From assembly GCA_964430855.1 (NCBI GenBank), contig CAYSHC010000033.1, positions 1 through 35,707 of the forward strand: DNA of 35,707 nucleotides. The letters run 5' to 3'. Positions within the stretch are counted from its first letter, which is position 1. Each line of letters starts with the position of its first letter. The DNA is from JAEZDP01 sp964430855 (lineage in GTDB: Bacteria > Acidobacteriota > Vicinamibacteria > Vicinamibacterales > Vicinamibacteraceae). A model generated the notes under the pieces. That model saw only the letters and a program-made list of their open reading frames with translations. It was not told the origin of the DNA and ran no database searches. Position numbers and translations under genes: made by a program. Shown piece after piece: positions 1-8,513 of this stretch.

Positions 1-1119
1 CGCCGCCGGCCGTCCCAGCAGCCGCTCGAAGGCGTCGAGGTCGAGATCGGCGTCCACGAGCAGGCTCCCGTCCGCGCGCCTGACGATCATCGGCGCCTCG
101 TCGCCGAGGCCCGGCAGGTCGCCCACGATCGCCTCGACCACGTCGGCGACGCTGACCAGCCCTTCGACGGCGCCGTACTCGTCGATGACGAGGGCGATGC
201 GCTGGCGCGTGCGCTTGAACTGCTCGAGGAGCGTCATGAGCGTCATCGTCTCGGGGACGAACAGCGGCTTCTCGGCGACCGCCCGGAGGTCGAGCGGCTG
301 GCCGTCGAGCCGCTGCGACAGCACGCGCGCCTGGCTCACGAACCCGATCACGTTGTCGAGCCCGCCGTCGCACAGCGGCAGGTGACTGAGCGACGTCTCC
401 CTGAGCGTGGCCAGCGTCGTCGCCTCGTCGTCGCGGACGTCGAGGTAGACGATGTCGGCGCGCGGCGTCTGGACGCTGGCGACGCGCCGCTCGTCCAGGT
501 CGAGCACGTTGGTCATCATCTCGTGCTCGGCCGGCTCGAAGACGCCGGCCTCGGCGCCCTGCCGCAGGAGGAGGCGCATCTCGTCGACCGTCACGGCCGG
601 CCGTGGCGCGTGCCGCACGCCGAGCAGGCGCAGCACCGCGTCAGTGGACCGGCTCAGCACGTACACCAGCGGGCCAGCCACACGGGCCAGGATCGTCATC
701 GGCGAGGCGACGGCCGACGCGATCCGTTCCGGCTGCGTCAGCGCCAGGCGCTTGGGCACGAGTTCGCCGACGATGAGCGACACGTAGGTCAGTCCCGAGA
801 CGACGAGGACGAGGGCCAGCACGTCGGCGTGCGGCGCCAGGACGGACACCCGTCGCAGTGGCTCGCGCAGGTGCACCGCGAGGGCTGCCTCGCCGAGGGC
901 GCCGGTCAGGATGCCGATGGTCGTGATGCCCACCTGCACGCTCGAGAGGAAGCGCGTGGGGTTGGCCGCGAGCGCCAGCGCCTGCCGTGCCCCCTTGTTG
1001 CCGCTGTCGGCCAGCTGTGCGAGCCGGGCGCGGCGCGCGCTCACGACGGCGATCTCCGACATCGCGAACGCGCCGTTCAGGAGGAACAGGACCAGCAGCA
1101 GGACGAGTTCGGTGCCCAT
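1..1119 (-). CDS. CNNM/CorC-HlyC family membrane protein with CBS pair (3' part cut off)
   Basis: Reading the minus strand from an ATG at 1119 gives 373 residues without a stop before the window edge. The start has an AGGA ribosome site about 7 bases upstream. Residues 1 to about 190 form a DUF21/CNNM membrane domain: a hydrophobic first helix (MGTELVLLLVLFLLNGAF), the cytoplasmic stretch NKGARQALAL, then more helices and the conserved GELVPKRLAL. A cytosolic CBS-domain pair follows (about 205-330, including IDEYGAVEGLVSVADVVEAI). The first residues of the CorC/HlyC C-terminal domain begin near 345 (RRADGSLLVDADLDLD). The family is linked to magnesium or other divalent cation efflux, or to Mg/Co resistance; older annotation calls it hemolysin. 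The gene is divergent from the TonB-dependent receptor, with 187 bases between the two starts. Family confidence is high; the substrate is unknown. Confidence 0.9.
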   Translation of the reverse strand, partial: MGTELVLLLVLFLLNGAFAMSEIAVVSARRARLAQLADSGNKGARQALALAANPTRFLSSVQVGITTIGILTGALGEAALAVHLREPLRRVSVLAPHADVLALVLVVSGLTYVSLIVGELVPKRLALTQPERIASAVASPMTILARVAGPLVYVLSRSTDAVLRLLGVRHAPRPAVTVDEMRLLLRQGAEAGVFEPAEHEMMTNVLDLDERRVASVQTPRADIVYLDVRDDEATTLATLRETSLSHLPLCDGGLDNVIGFVSQARVLSQRLDGQPLDLRAVAEKPLFVPETMTLMTLLEQFKRTRQRIALVIDEYGAVEGLVSVADVVEAIVGDLPGLGDEAPMIVRRADGSLLVDADLDLDAFERLLGRPAA

Positions 1120-1176
1120 GCGGGCATCCTATGCGACTCCGGACGGACGGCGGGGATGACGGGCCGTTCTCCCCTG

Positions 1177-1206
1177 TTGCCCGCCGAGCCCGCTCCCGCG
1201 TAGTAT
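1177..1206 (+). promoter_or_regulatory. Possible sigma70-type promoter of the TonB-dependent receptor gene
   Basis: TTGCCC at 1177-1182 and TAGTAT at 1201-1206 are separated by 18 bases, in the divergent region upstream of the receptor. A start of transcription near 1213 would leave a leader of about 95 bases. This is a weak consensus match judged by eye. Confidence 0.35.
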
Positions 1207-1306
1207 CGGCGCACTCGACACACGCGCAGGCACCATCGCGCGCTCGGGACGCCCGGAGCCCAGTGGCACGGCGCGTCCGGTTTCGCAGTCGTTCGGGAGG
1301 AGACCT

Positions 1307-4300
1307 GTGGGAATCGACCTGCGTTCCGAACCGTGCCCAGACCGCTCCGCGCGGCGGGGCCTGACCGCCATCGCATCCTGCCTCGCCGCCTTGCTGCTCA
1401 CCGCGGCGCCGGCGGCGGCGCAGTCCACGCTCGGCACCATCCGTGGCACCGTCAACGACGCCCAGGGCGGCGTCATCCCCGGCGCCACGGTCATCGCCAC
1501 CGACGAGGACACCGGCGTCACGCGCGAGACGGTGAGCGACGGCGAGGGCCTCTACGAGCTCTCGAACCTGCGGCCCGGCACCTACGCGGTGGACGTGAGC
1601 CTCGCGGGCTTCAAGTCGGCGCGGCGCACGGGCATCCTGCTGCGCGCGGCGTCGGTGGCGCGCGTGGACGTGCAGCTCGAGGTCGGCGAGCTCCAGGACG
1701 TCATCACCGTCACGGCCGAGGGCCAGAACATCACCGTGGAGAGCCAGGCGATTGCCCGCGGCCTCGACGCCCAGCAGCTGCGCGACCTCCCCCGCAACAG
1801 CCGCGACATCCAGGACTTCCTCACCCTCAACCCGAACGTCGTCGGCGGCTTCGACGCCATCCAGTTCCTGGGCGGGCGCACCTACGGCGCCTCCTACGTC
1901 CAGGACGGCCAGCCATCGTCGGCCGGCATCTTCGGCGAGCTGTCCAACGCGGCGCCCGGGCTCGACGCCATCGCCGAGGTCCAGGTGCTGTCCAACTCCT
2001 ACAGCGCGGAGTTCGGCGGCCTGGCCGGCGTGGTCGTCTCGACCAAGCGCGGCACCAACAGGTTCTCGGGCACCTCGTTCTACGACTTCAACTCGAACGA
2101 GCTGAACGCGCGCACCTACGCGCAGGCGCTCAACGGCGTCGACCGCAACGACCCGAACAACGACACGCACGATCACCGGTTCGGGTTCAGCCTCGGCGGC
2201 CCGATCGTCACCAACCGGACCTTCTTCTTCGGCAACTACGAGGGCAGCCGGCAGAAGGCGCTCGGCGGCGGCTCGCAGGCCATCGTGCCGACACCGGCAA
2301 TGCGCAACGGCGACTTCTCGGCGGCGAGCTTCGTCATCGTCGACCCGCTGACCGGCGAGCCGTTCCCGGGCAACGTCATTCCCGCGGACCGCATCTCGCC
2401 GGCGGCGCGCAACATCATGTCGACGTTCTACCCCGACCCGAACCAGGGCACGCTCGCCAACGGGTACGGCACCTACCGCCAGATCCTGGCGCTCGAGCGC
2501 ACGCGTGACCGCGCCGACGGGCGCATCGACCACGAGCTCACCAACGACGACTCCATCTTCGCGCGCGTCAGCTGGCAGCGCCGCGATCCCGACGCCTTCA
2601 CCTTCGAGAGCACCGGCGGCAACGGCGGCGCGGGCCTGACCAACCTCGGCATCCTCGATCGCGAGTCGAAGGCGGTCACGGTGGCGACCGGCTGGACGCG
2701 CATCTTCTCGGGGTCGATCGTCAACGAGTTCCGGGCGGGCTACAGCACCGACATCCGCAACCGCAGGAGCCGGTACGTCGCCGGCGAGGTGGGCGCTGCG
2801 CTCGGCATCGAGGTGCCGGAGCTGGCGCGAACGGTCCCGGGCTTCCCGCAGTTCATCTTCGGCGGGGCGAACCGGCCGTCGGACATCCGTGACCAGCGCC
2901 AGAACACGTTCCGCGACCTCGACCAGTCGGCGTTCTCGATCAGCAACAACACGACGTGGGTGAAGGGCCGGCACTCGATCCGCTTCGGCGGCAGCTACGC
3001 CCGCAACCTCGCCACCGACGGCTACTCGACCGGCGCCAACGAGTCGAAGGGCCAGTACAACTTCACCGGCTGGGCGACGGGCAACGCGTTTGCCGACTTC
3101 CTGCTGGGGCTGCCCAACACGGTGCGCGAGCAGCGCAACACCCGCGGCGACAAGCCGATGGACACGGTGTCGAACGACTGGGCGCTGTTCTTCCAGGACG
3201 ACTTCAAGGTCAACCAGAACCTGACGCTGTTCCTGGGGCTGCGCTACGAGGTCGTCGGGGTGTTCGTGGATCGCAACAACATCTTCGCGAACTTCATCCT
3301 CGACGACGGCGGACACCATGTCGTGCCGAACGCGCAGGTCGGGGGGCTGCTGCCTCCAGGCGCGCAGGCGCTCGGCCGCACGCTGCTGGCCGACGACGTG
3401 GGCGTCGGCCCGGGCCTCATGAAGACCGACCGCAACAACTTCAGCCCGCGCCTCGGCTTCGCCTACCGGATCGGCCGTGACGCCCGCACCGTGGTGCGCG
3501 GCGGCTTCGGCATCTTCCACCCGACGGGCGCCGCCCAGGGCGCGCGCGACATCATGTCGCGCAACCCGTTCCGCTACAACATCACGCGCAACCGCTCGAC
3601 CCTCGAGAACGGCTTCACGACGGGGACGCTCAGCACGTCGCAGGGCTTCGGCAACCAGGGCCTCGACATCAACCTGGAGAGCCCGGACATCTACCAGTAC
3701 AACCTCACGCTGGAGCGTGAGCTCCCCGGCGACCTCGGGCTGCGCGTGAGCTACATGGGCTCGACGATGCGCAAGCTGCTCGTGACGCGCGAGGCCAACA
3801 GCGTGCCGGCCAGCGCCGTGCCGCTCGGCGACATCTACGAGGACCCCGAGGCGCAGGCGCGGCTGCCCTACCCGATCTACGGCACGTACATGAACATGAC
3901 CACCAACGCCGGCGAGGGGCAGTTCAACGCGCTCCAGCTCGAGCTGAACCGCCGGTGGCGCCGCGGGTTCGCCATCAACGCCGCCTACACGCTGGCCGGT
4001 TCCGACAGCAACGCGCCCGACAGCGGCAACAGCACCATCGGCGTCATCCAGTACGACCCGTACGACATCGAGAAGGACCGCGGACCCGACCCGAACGTCG
4101 TCAAGCACCGGTTCGTACTCAACAGCACGTGGGACATCCCCTTCGGCCACGAGCGCCGCTACGGCGCGTCGATGCCGGCGTGGGCCGACGCGATCGTCGG
4201 CGGCTGGACCGTCTCGACCATCTTCCAGGCGCGGTCGGGACCGAACCTGACGCCGTTCTTCGTCTGGGGCACCGATCCCATCTTCCCGGCCAACACGGGC

Positions 4301-4741
4301 GTGGCGCTCGACGGCGTCGGGCAGTTCGGCGAGTCGTGGCGTCCCGACGTCGTCGGCAACCCGAACACCGGCGGTTCGCGCGAGCGGTTCTTCGACGTGA
4401 CGGCCTTCAGGCTGCCTGCCGAGGGCTCGCTCGGCAACGCGAAGAAGGGCAGCCTCAAGGGGCCGGGCACCTGGATTGCCAACTTCGCCTTCTACAAGGA
4501 CATCGTCCGCCGGCAGGGCATGCAGGTGGAGCTGACGGCGATGCTCGACAACGCCTTCAACCATCCGCAGTTCTTCGTGCCGGCACTCGGCACGGGCGGC
4601 TTCGTCGACCTGACCGACTACCTGCTGAACGGCCTCGAGGACAACGGCACGACGGCGGTGCTCGGAGCCGACACCGTCGGCAACGCCGAGGGCTTCGCGG
4701 CGGGCCGCGTCATCAGGGTGGGACTGCGGCTGCGGTTCTGA
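1307..4741 (+). CDS. Oar-like TonB-dependent receptor with carboxypeptidase-regulatory-like domain
   Basis: This 1144-residue outer-membrane protein starts at a GTG preceded by GGGAGGAG. Residues 1-38 are a signal peptide with a likely cut after APAAA. Residues about 41-125 are a carboxypeptidase D regulatory-like (transthyretin-fold) domain (TIRGTVNDAQGGVIPGA, then GLYELSNLRPGTYAVDV). A plug domain follows (about 130-245, with the NSYSAEFGGLAGVVVST region), then a long beta barrel rich in aromatic and Asn residues that ends in the typical outer-membrane signature GLRLRF. This architecture is abundant in Acidobacteriota, where such receptors are thought to import oligosaccharides, peptides or other large ligands using TonB-ExbBD energy. 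No TonB or ExbBD genes are in the window. A phosphodiesterase lipoprotein gene follows after 53 bases and may be co-transcribed, which would fit a role in phosphorylated substrates, but this is inference. The ligand is unknown. Confidence 0.93.
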   Translation: MGIDLRSEPCPDRSARRGLTAIASCLAALLLTAAPAAAQSTLGTIRGTVNDAQGGVIPGATVIATDEDTGVTRETVSDGEGLYELSNLRPGTYAVDVSLAGFKSARRTGILLRAASVARVDVQLEVGELQDVITVTAEGQNITVESQAIARGLDAQQLRDLPRNSRDIQDFLTLNPNVVGGFDAIQFLGGRTYGASYVQDGQPSSAGIFGELSNAAPGLDAIAEVQVLSNSYSAEFGGLAGVVVSTKRGTNRFSGTSFYDFNSNELNARTYAQALNGVDRNDPNNDTHDHRFGFSLGGPIVTNRTFFFGNYEGSRQKALGGGSQAIVPTPAMRNGDFSAASFVIVDPLTGEPFPGNVIPADRISPAARNIMSTFYPDPNQGTLANGYGTYRQILALERTRDRADGRIDHELTNDDSIFARVSWQRRDPDAFTFESTGGNGGAGLTNLGILDRESKAVTVATGWTRIFSGSIVNEFRAGYSTDIRNRRSRYVAGEVGAALGIEVPELARTVPGFPQFIFGGANRPSDIRDQRQNTFRDLDQSAFSISNNTTWVKGRHSIRFGGSYARNLATDGYSTGANESKGQYNFTGWATGNAFADFLLGLPNTVREQRNTRGDKPMDTVSNDWALFFQDDFKVNQNLTLFLGLRYEVVGVFVDRNNIFANFILDDGGHHVVPNAQVGGLLPPGAQALGRTLLADDVGVGPGLMKTDRNNFSPRLGFAYRIGRDARTVVRGGFGIFHPTGAAQGARDIMSRNPFRYNITRNRSTLENGFTTGTLSTSQGFGNQGLDINLESPDIYQYNLTLERELPGDLGLRVSYMGSTMRKLLVTREANSVPASAVPLGDIYEDPEAQARLPYPIYGTYMNMTTNAGEGQFNALQLELNRRWRRGFAINAAYTLAGSDSNAPDSGNSTIGVIQYDPYDIEKDRGPDPNVVKHRFVLNSTWDIPFGHERRYGASMPAWADAIVGGWTVSTIFQARSGPNLTPFFVWGTDPIFPANTGVALDGVGQFGESWRPDVVGNPNTGGSRERFFDVTAFRLPAEGSLGNAKKGSLKGPGTWIANFAFYKDIVRRQGMQVELTAMLDNAFNHPQFFVPALGTGGFVDLTDYLLNGLEDNGTTAVLGADTVGNAEGFAAGRVIRVGLRLRF

Positions 4742-4806
4742 GCGGCACGTCCGTCCTGATCGCTTCATTGCGCACGGGTGCCGGCCATCGCAGAATGGTC
4801 GGCACC

Positions 4807-6375
4807 ATGCGCGTCATCCCGATCCTCCTCCTGGCCCTCGCCGCCGGGTGTGCCGCGACGTCGGAGAACGGCAGCGGCGCGGGCGAGCCACGCCGCCACC
4901 TGCTCATCGTCGTCGACGGCCTGCGTCCCGACTACGTCACGCCCGAGCACATGCCCAACCTCACGGCGCTCGGCGAGCGTGGCGTCGTGTACACGCGGCA
5001 CCACGCCGTCTATCCGACCGTCACCCGCGTGAACGCGTCGTCGTTTTCGACGGGCGCCTACCCCGAACACCACGGCCTGCTCGGCAACAGCGTGTTCATG
5101 CCGCGGGTGGATCCGGCGGCCTTCCTGACGACGTCGGAGAGCGAGGTGCTCGACCGCATCGCCGCTGTCGAGGGCCAGCTGCTCACGGCCACGACGCTCG
5201 GCGAGGTGCTCGAGCGTCAGGGCAGGCGCATGCTGGTCGTGAGTTCCGGCTCTTCCGGATCGGCGCTGCTCAACAACCACACCATCGCCGGGGGCGCCGT
5301 GCTCCACCGCGCGATCGTGCGACCCGAGACGCTGCGCGCCGGGATGCCGCCCGTCGAGAGCGATCCGTCGCTGGGCCCGCGGCCCGAGTTCGACGCCCAC
5401 GCCGTCGACACGCTGCTGAAGGTCGGCATTCCGCAGGTCGACCCGTCGGTGACGGTGCTCTGGCTCGGTGCGCTGGACGCCACCGCACATGCCAACGGCA
5501 TCGGCGCCCCCGCGACCCTCGCGGTGCTGCGGCAGGTGGACGCCGAGATCGGGCGTGTGCAGGACGGGCTGGCCGCGCTGGGACTGCTCGACCAGTACAA
5601 CATCTGGGTGACGTCCGACCACGGCTTCTCGACCTACACCGGTGCCCCGGCGGTGAACGCGGTGCTCGCGCCGTACGTGAAGGGCGAGGGGGCGGAGGCG
5701 AGCATCGTGATGAGCGGCGGCGCCATCTACGTCCGCGACGAGTCGCCTGCCGTCGTCGGCGACATCGTGAAGGCCCTCCAGCGGACCAGGGGCGTCGGCG
5801 CCATCTTCACGCAGGCGTCGGAGCCGGGCGCGCTCGACGGCGCGGTGCCCGGGACCCTCTCGTTCGACGCCATCCGCTGGCGGCACGCGCGCTCGGCGCA
5901 GATCCTCTACTCCCCCGACTGGACCGACGACAGGAACGCGCACGGCGCCCAGGGCACGTCGGCCTCCGGCGGCACGGCGGGACATGGCAGCACGAGCCCC
6001 TGGGACGTGCACAACACGCTCATCGCCGCGGGTCCCGACATCCGACAGGGCGTGACGCTGGACGTCCCGAGCGGCAACGTCGACTTCGCGCCGACGTTCC
6101 TGGCGCTGCTCGGCATCGACGCGCCTGCGTCCATGCAGGGACGCGTGCTGAAGGAAGCCTTGCACGGCGGCGCCCCGATGCCGGCGGTCACGACGACAGA
6201 CCACACGGCCGCCACCCCTGACGGCACGTACGCCGTCACCGCGACGTTCTCCACCGTGCGGGGCGCCGACGGCCGGACGTATCGCTACTTCGACGGCGCG
6301 AGGGTGGCCCGCGCGAGCACCGACGCGGCCTCGGCGATGAGCTCGAACGAGCGGAAGCGGCTGGCCGGGTCGTAG
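4807..6375 (+). CDS. Alkaline phosphatase family / nucleotide pyrophosphatase-phosphodiesterase lipoprotein
   Basis: From the ATG at 4807 the product is 522 residues; an in-frame ATG at 4795 is an alternative. The N-terminus (MRVIPILLLALAAGC) has a lipobox, so the protein is probably lipid-anchored in the periplasm or outer membrane. It matches the type I phosphodiesterase/NPP fold. A metal Asp is at 37 (IVVDGLRPDY). The nucleophile Thr lies in YPTVTRVN (T71 or T73; T73 by NPP analogy). Further metal ligands are D224/H228 (LDATAHANG), D271/H272 (TSDHGFST) and H393 (AGHGSTSPWDVHN). The family hydrolyses phosphate mono- or diesters with two zinc ions. It lies 65 bases after the TonB-dependent receptor on the same strand. 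The last 91 bases overlap the 3' end of the convergent luciferase-like gene. The exact substrate cannot be read from sequence. Confidence 0.9.
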   Translation: MRVIPILLLALAAGCAATSENGSGAGEPRRHLLIVVDGLRPDYVTPEHMPNLTALGERGVVYTRHHAVYPTVTRVNASSFSTGAYPEHHGLLGNSVFMPRVDPAAFLTTSESEVLDRIAAVEGQLLTATTLGEVLERQGRRMLVVSSGSSGSALLNNHTIAGGAVLHRAIVRPETLRAGMPPVESDPSLGPRPEFDAHAVDTLLKVGIPQVDPSVTVLWLGALDATAHANGIGAPATLAVLRQVDAEIGRVQDGLAALGLLDQYNIWVTSDHGFSTYTGAPAVNAVLAPYVKGEGAEASIVMSGGAIYVRDESPAVVGDIVKALQRTRGVGAIFTQASEPGALDGAVPGTLSFDAIRWRHARSAQILYSPDWTDDRNAHGAQGTSASGGTAGHGSTSPWDVHNTLIAAGPDIRQGVTLDVPSGNVDFAPTFLALLGIDAPASMQGRVLKEALHGGAPMPAVTTTDHTAATPDGTYAVTATFSTVRGADGRTYRYFDGARVARASTDAASAMSSNERKRLAGS

Positions 6376-7301
6376 ACGTCCGACACGACGATCAGCTCGT
6401 CGGCCTGCGTGCGTGCGAACAGGCCGGCGAGCCCCTCCCGCACCGTCTCCACGCTGCCGATGATGCTGCACGCGAGCATCTGTGCGGCCTGCGCCTTCTC
6501 GAGCGGCGTCCAGTACGTGTCGATGTCGTCGATCGGCGGCTGCATGAGCTGCCGGGTGCCGCGAAAGATGTCGGCAAACGACATCTGCTGCGACGTCGCG
6601 AGGCGCCGCGCCTCGGCGTCGGTCTCCGCCGCAATCACGTTGACGCCGACCATCACGTACGGCTCGGCCTGCTGCGCCGACGGCCTGAACTCGGCCCGAT
6701 AGAGGCGCAGCGCGGCGTCGAGGTGGTGCGGCGCGAAGTGCGACGCGAACCCGTAGGGCAGGCCCAGCTCGGCTGCCAGCCGCGCCCCGAAGAGGCTCGA
6801 CCCGAGGATCCAGATCGGCACGTTCGTCCCCGACCCCGGCACCGCCTCGATGCGCTGGCCGGGAGTCGGCGGCGCGAGGTACGCCTGCAGCTCGAGGACG
6901 TCCTGGGGGAAGCGATCCGCGTCGTCCGGATGGCGACGCAGGGCGCGCAGCGTGAGCTGGTCGGTGCCTGGCGCGCGTCCGAGGCCGAGGTCGATGCGGC
7001 CGGGGAACAGCGTCTCGAGCGTGCCGAACTGCTCGGCGATCACGTACGGCGCATGGTTGGGCAGCATGATGCCGCCCGCCCCGACCCGGATCGTCGACGT
7101 GGCCGCGGCCAGGTGCTGGATGACCAGCGAAGTGGCCGCGGTGGTGACCGTCGGCATGTTGTGGTGCTCGGCGACCCAGATGCGACGGTAGCCGAGCGCC
7201 TCGACGTGCCGGGCGAGGTCGCGGGCCTGGTCGAGGGCGTCACGCCGCGTGAAGCCCTGGCGGACACGTCCGAGCTCGAGTACGGAGAGAGGCAGCTGCA
7301 C
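6285..7301 (-). CDS. LLM class flavin-dependent oxidoreductase (luciferase-like monooxygenase)
   Basis: The 338-residue protein starts at a GTG at 7301, where the typical N-terminus of the family begins (QLPLSVLELGRV). A GGAAGG stretch lies just upstream, rather close to the start. Diagnostic elements are WVAEHHNMP near residue 42, GAGGIMLPNHAPYVIAEQ near 75-92, and DLGLGRAPGTDQ near 103-114. It belongs to the single-component-like bacterial luciferase family that uses reduced flavin (FMNH2) and oxygen, often annotated MsnO8-type. The cellular substrate is unknown; members act on alkanes, sulfonates, aldehydes or natural products. It is alone on its strand, divergent from the DUF1080 gene (174 bases between starts) and convergent with the phosphodiesterase gene, with a real 91-base 3' overlap. 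No signal peptide is visible, so it is cytosolic. Confidence 0.92.
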   Translation of the reverse strand: MQLPLSVLELGRVRQGFTRRDALDQARDLARHVEALGYRRIWVAEHHNMPTVTTAATSLVIQHLAAATSTIRVGAGGIMLPNHAPYVIAEQFGTLETLFPGRIDLGLGRAPGTDQLTLRALRRHPDDADRFPQDVLELQAYLAPPTPGQRIEAVPGSGTNVPIWILGSSLFGARLAAELGLPYGFASHFAPHHLDAALRLYRAEFRPSAQQAEPYVMVGVNVIAAETDAEARRLATSQQMSFADIFRGTRQLMQPPIDDIDTYWTPLEKAQAAQMLACSIIGSVETVREGLAGLFARTQADELIVVSDVYDPASRFRSFELIAEAASVLARATLAPSK

Positions 7302-7346
7302 CCTTCCATTATCCGCGCGAAGACGACACGCGCTGTCGCGCGATCC

Positions 7347-7374
7347 TTTTCAGGCGCGCACACGCCGATATACT
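7347..7374 (+). promoter_or_regulatory. Likely sigma70-type promoter for the DUF1080 gene
   Basis: TTTTCA (7347-7352) and TATACT (7369-7374) are separated by 16 bases in the divergent region. Transcription from near 7381 would give a leader of about 95 bases before the ATG at 7476. The -10 matches 5 of 6 and the -35 matches 4 of 6 consensus bases. Confidence 0.45.
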
Positions 7375-7475
7375 TGGGCCGCCTGCGGCACAGCCTCACG
7401 TCGATCGAGGCAGCCCGGACGCATCCGCGGCGCACGTGTCTACGCACGCCGCACATCCGCACCTGAGGAGGAGAC

Positions 7476-8435
7476 ATGCTTGCTCGCGTCGCAACAGGCG
7501 CCGCGCTGTTGGTGGTCATCATGGCAGGACCGGGGGTCGTCGCGCAGTCGCGCGGCGGGTCGAGCGCCCTCATCGGACGCTGGGATCTCGTCGTGCAGAG
7601 CGGGCGGGGCAACGCGCCGTCCTGGCTCGAGGTGGAGCGGTCGGGTCGCGCGACGCTCGTCGGCCGCTTCGTGGGCCCCGGCGGCAGCGCCCGGCCCATC
7701 GCGAAGATCGAGGCTGACGACGACGGTACGTTCCGCTTCGCCATCCCGCCGCAGTGGGAAAGCCATCCTGGCGACATCACCTTTGAGGGACGCCTCACCG
7801 GCGACCGGCTCGCGGGCACGATGACCTCCGGCAACGGACAGACCTCGACGTGGACGGGCAGCCGCGCCCCGTCGCTCCGGCGCGCGACGCCGCCGGTCTG
7901 GGGCGAGCCCATCACGCTGTTTGACGGCACGTCGCTCGACGGGTGGGAGCCGATCGGCAGAGGCACCAGCGAGTGGCGCGCGACGGGCGGCGTACTCGCC
8001 AACGCGAAGAGCGGCGCCAACCTCCGCACGACGCGGACGTTCGACGACTTCAAGCTCCAGCTCGAGTTCCGCGTGCCCGAGGGCGCCAACAGCGGGGTGT
8101 ACCTTCGCGGCCGCTACGAGCTGCAGGTCGACGACGCCGTCGGGCTCGAGCCGTCGTCGCACCATCTCGGCGGCGTCTACGGCTTCCTCGCGCCCAGCGA
8201 GAACGTCGCGCGCCCCGCGGGCGAGTGGCAGTCGATGGAGGTCACACTCGTGGGCCGCATGATCACGTACGTGCTCAACGGCACGACCGTGATCTGCAAC
8301 CGTGAAATCCCGGGGATCACGGGTGGCGCGCTCGACAGCGCCGAAGGCGAGCCAGGCCCGATCATGCTCCAGGGCGACCACGGCCCGGTGGAGTACCGCA
8401 ACATCGTGATCACGCCCGCGACGTCCACACGCTAG
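7476..8435 (+). CDS. Secreted DUF1080 (3-keto-disaccharide hydrolase-like) protein
   Basis: This 319-residue protein starts at ATG 7476 behind a strong GAGGAGGAG ribosome site. Residues 1-24 are a signal peptide ending GVVAQ. Residues about 30-130 form a beta-rich domain I do not recognise (RWDLVVQSGRGNAPSWLEVE onward). Residues about 143-316 are the DUF1080 / 3-keto-disaccharide hydrolase jelly-roll domain: ITLFDGTSLDGWEPI, then LQLEFRVPEGANSGVYLRG, ELQVDDAVG and the terminal GPVEYRNIVITP. Family members are related to LamG/concanavalin-like folds, and some have been shown to cleave 3-keto-glycosides made by Gfo/Idh/MocA oxidases. It heads a run of three genes for exported hydrolases on this strand but is followed by a terminator-like hairpin at 8446. 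A Tat-exported Gfo/Idh/MocA enzyme lies 10 kb away. The substrate is not shown by the sequence. Confidence 0.88.
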   Translation: MLARVATGAALLVVIMAGPGVVAQSRGGSSALIGRWDLVVQSGRGNAPSWLEVERSGRATLVGRFVGPGGSARPIAKIEADDDGTFRFAIPPQWESHPGDITFEGRLTGDRLAGTMTSGNGQTSTWTGSRAPSLRRATPPVWGEPITLFDGTSLDGWEPIGRGTSEWRATGGVLANAKSGANLRTTRTFDDFKLQLEFRVPEGANSGVYLRGRYELQVDDAVGLEPSSHHLGGVYGFLAPSENVARPAGEWQSMEVTLVGRMITYVLNGTTVICNREIPGITGGALDSAEGEPGPIMLQGDHGPVEYRNIVITPATSTR

Positions 8436-8445
8436 GCGGCGCATG

Positions 8446-8477
8446 CGAGGGGAACCTCCGTCCGGTTCCCCTCGTTT
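8446..8477 (+). terminator. Rho-independent terminator-like hairpin after the DUF1080 gene
   Basis: CGAGGGGAACC (8446-8456) and GGTTCCCCTCG (8464-8474) form a perfect 11-bp stem with a 7-base loop, followed by TTT. It begins 11 bases after the DUF1080 stop. An in-frame ATG at 8478 abuts the hairpin, which argues for the later start of the next gene. Confidence 0.7.
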
Positions 8478-8513
8478 ATGCTGGTGCGCGACATCCGCCC
8501 TTACAGGTTCACC

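Noticed and set aside
641..4768. A 1375-codon open frame on the minus strand opposite the TonB-dependent receptor
   Set aside because: It is Arg/Val/Asp/Glu-rich, low-complexity antisense translation typical of very GC-rich DNA. It has no domain and overlaps two confidently identified genes.
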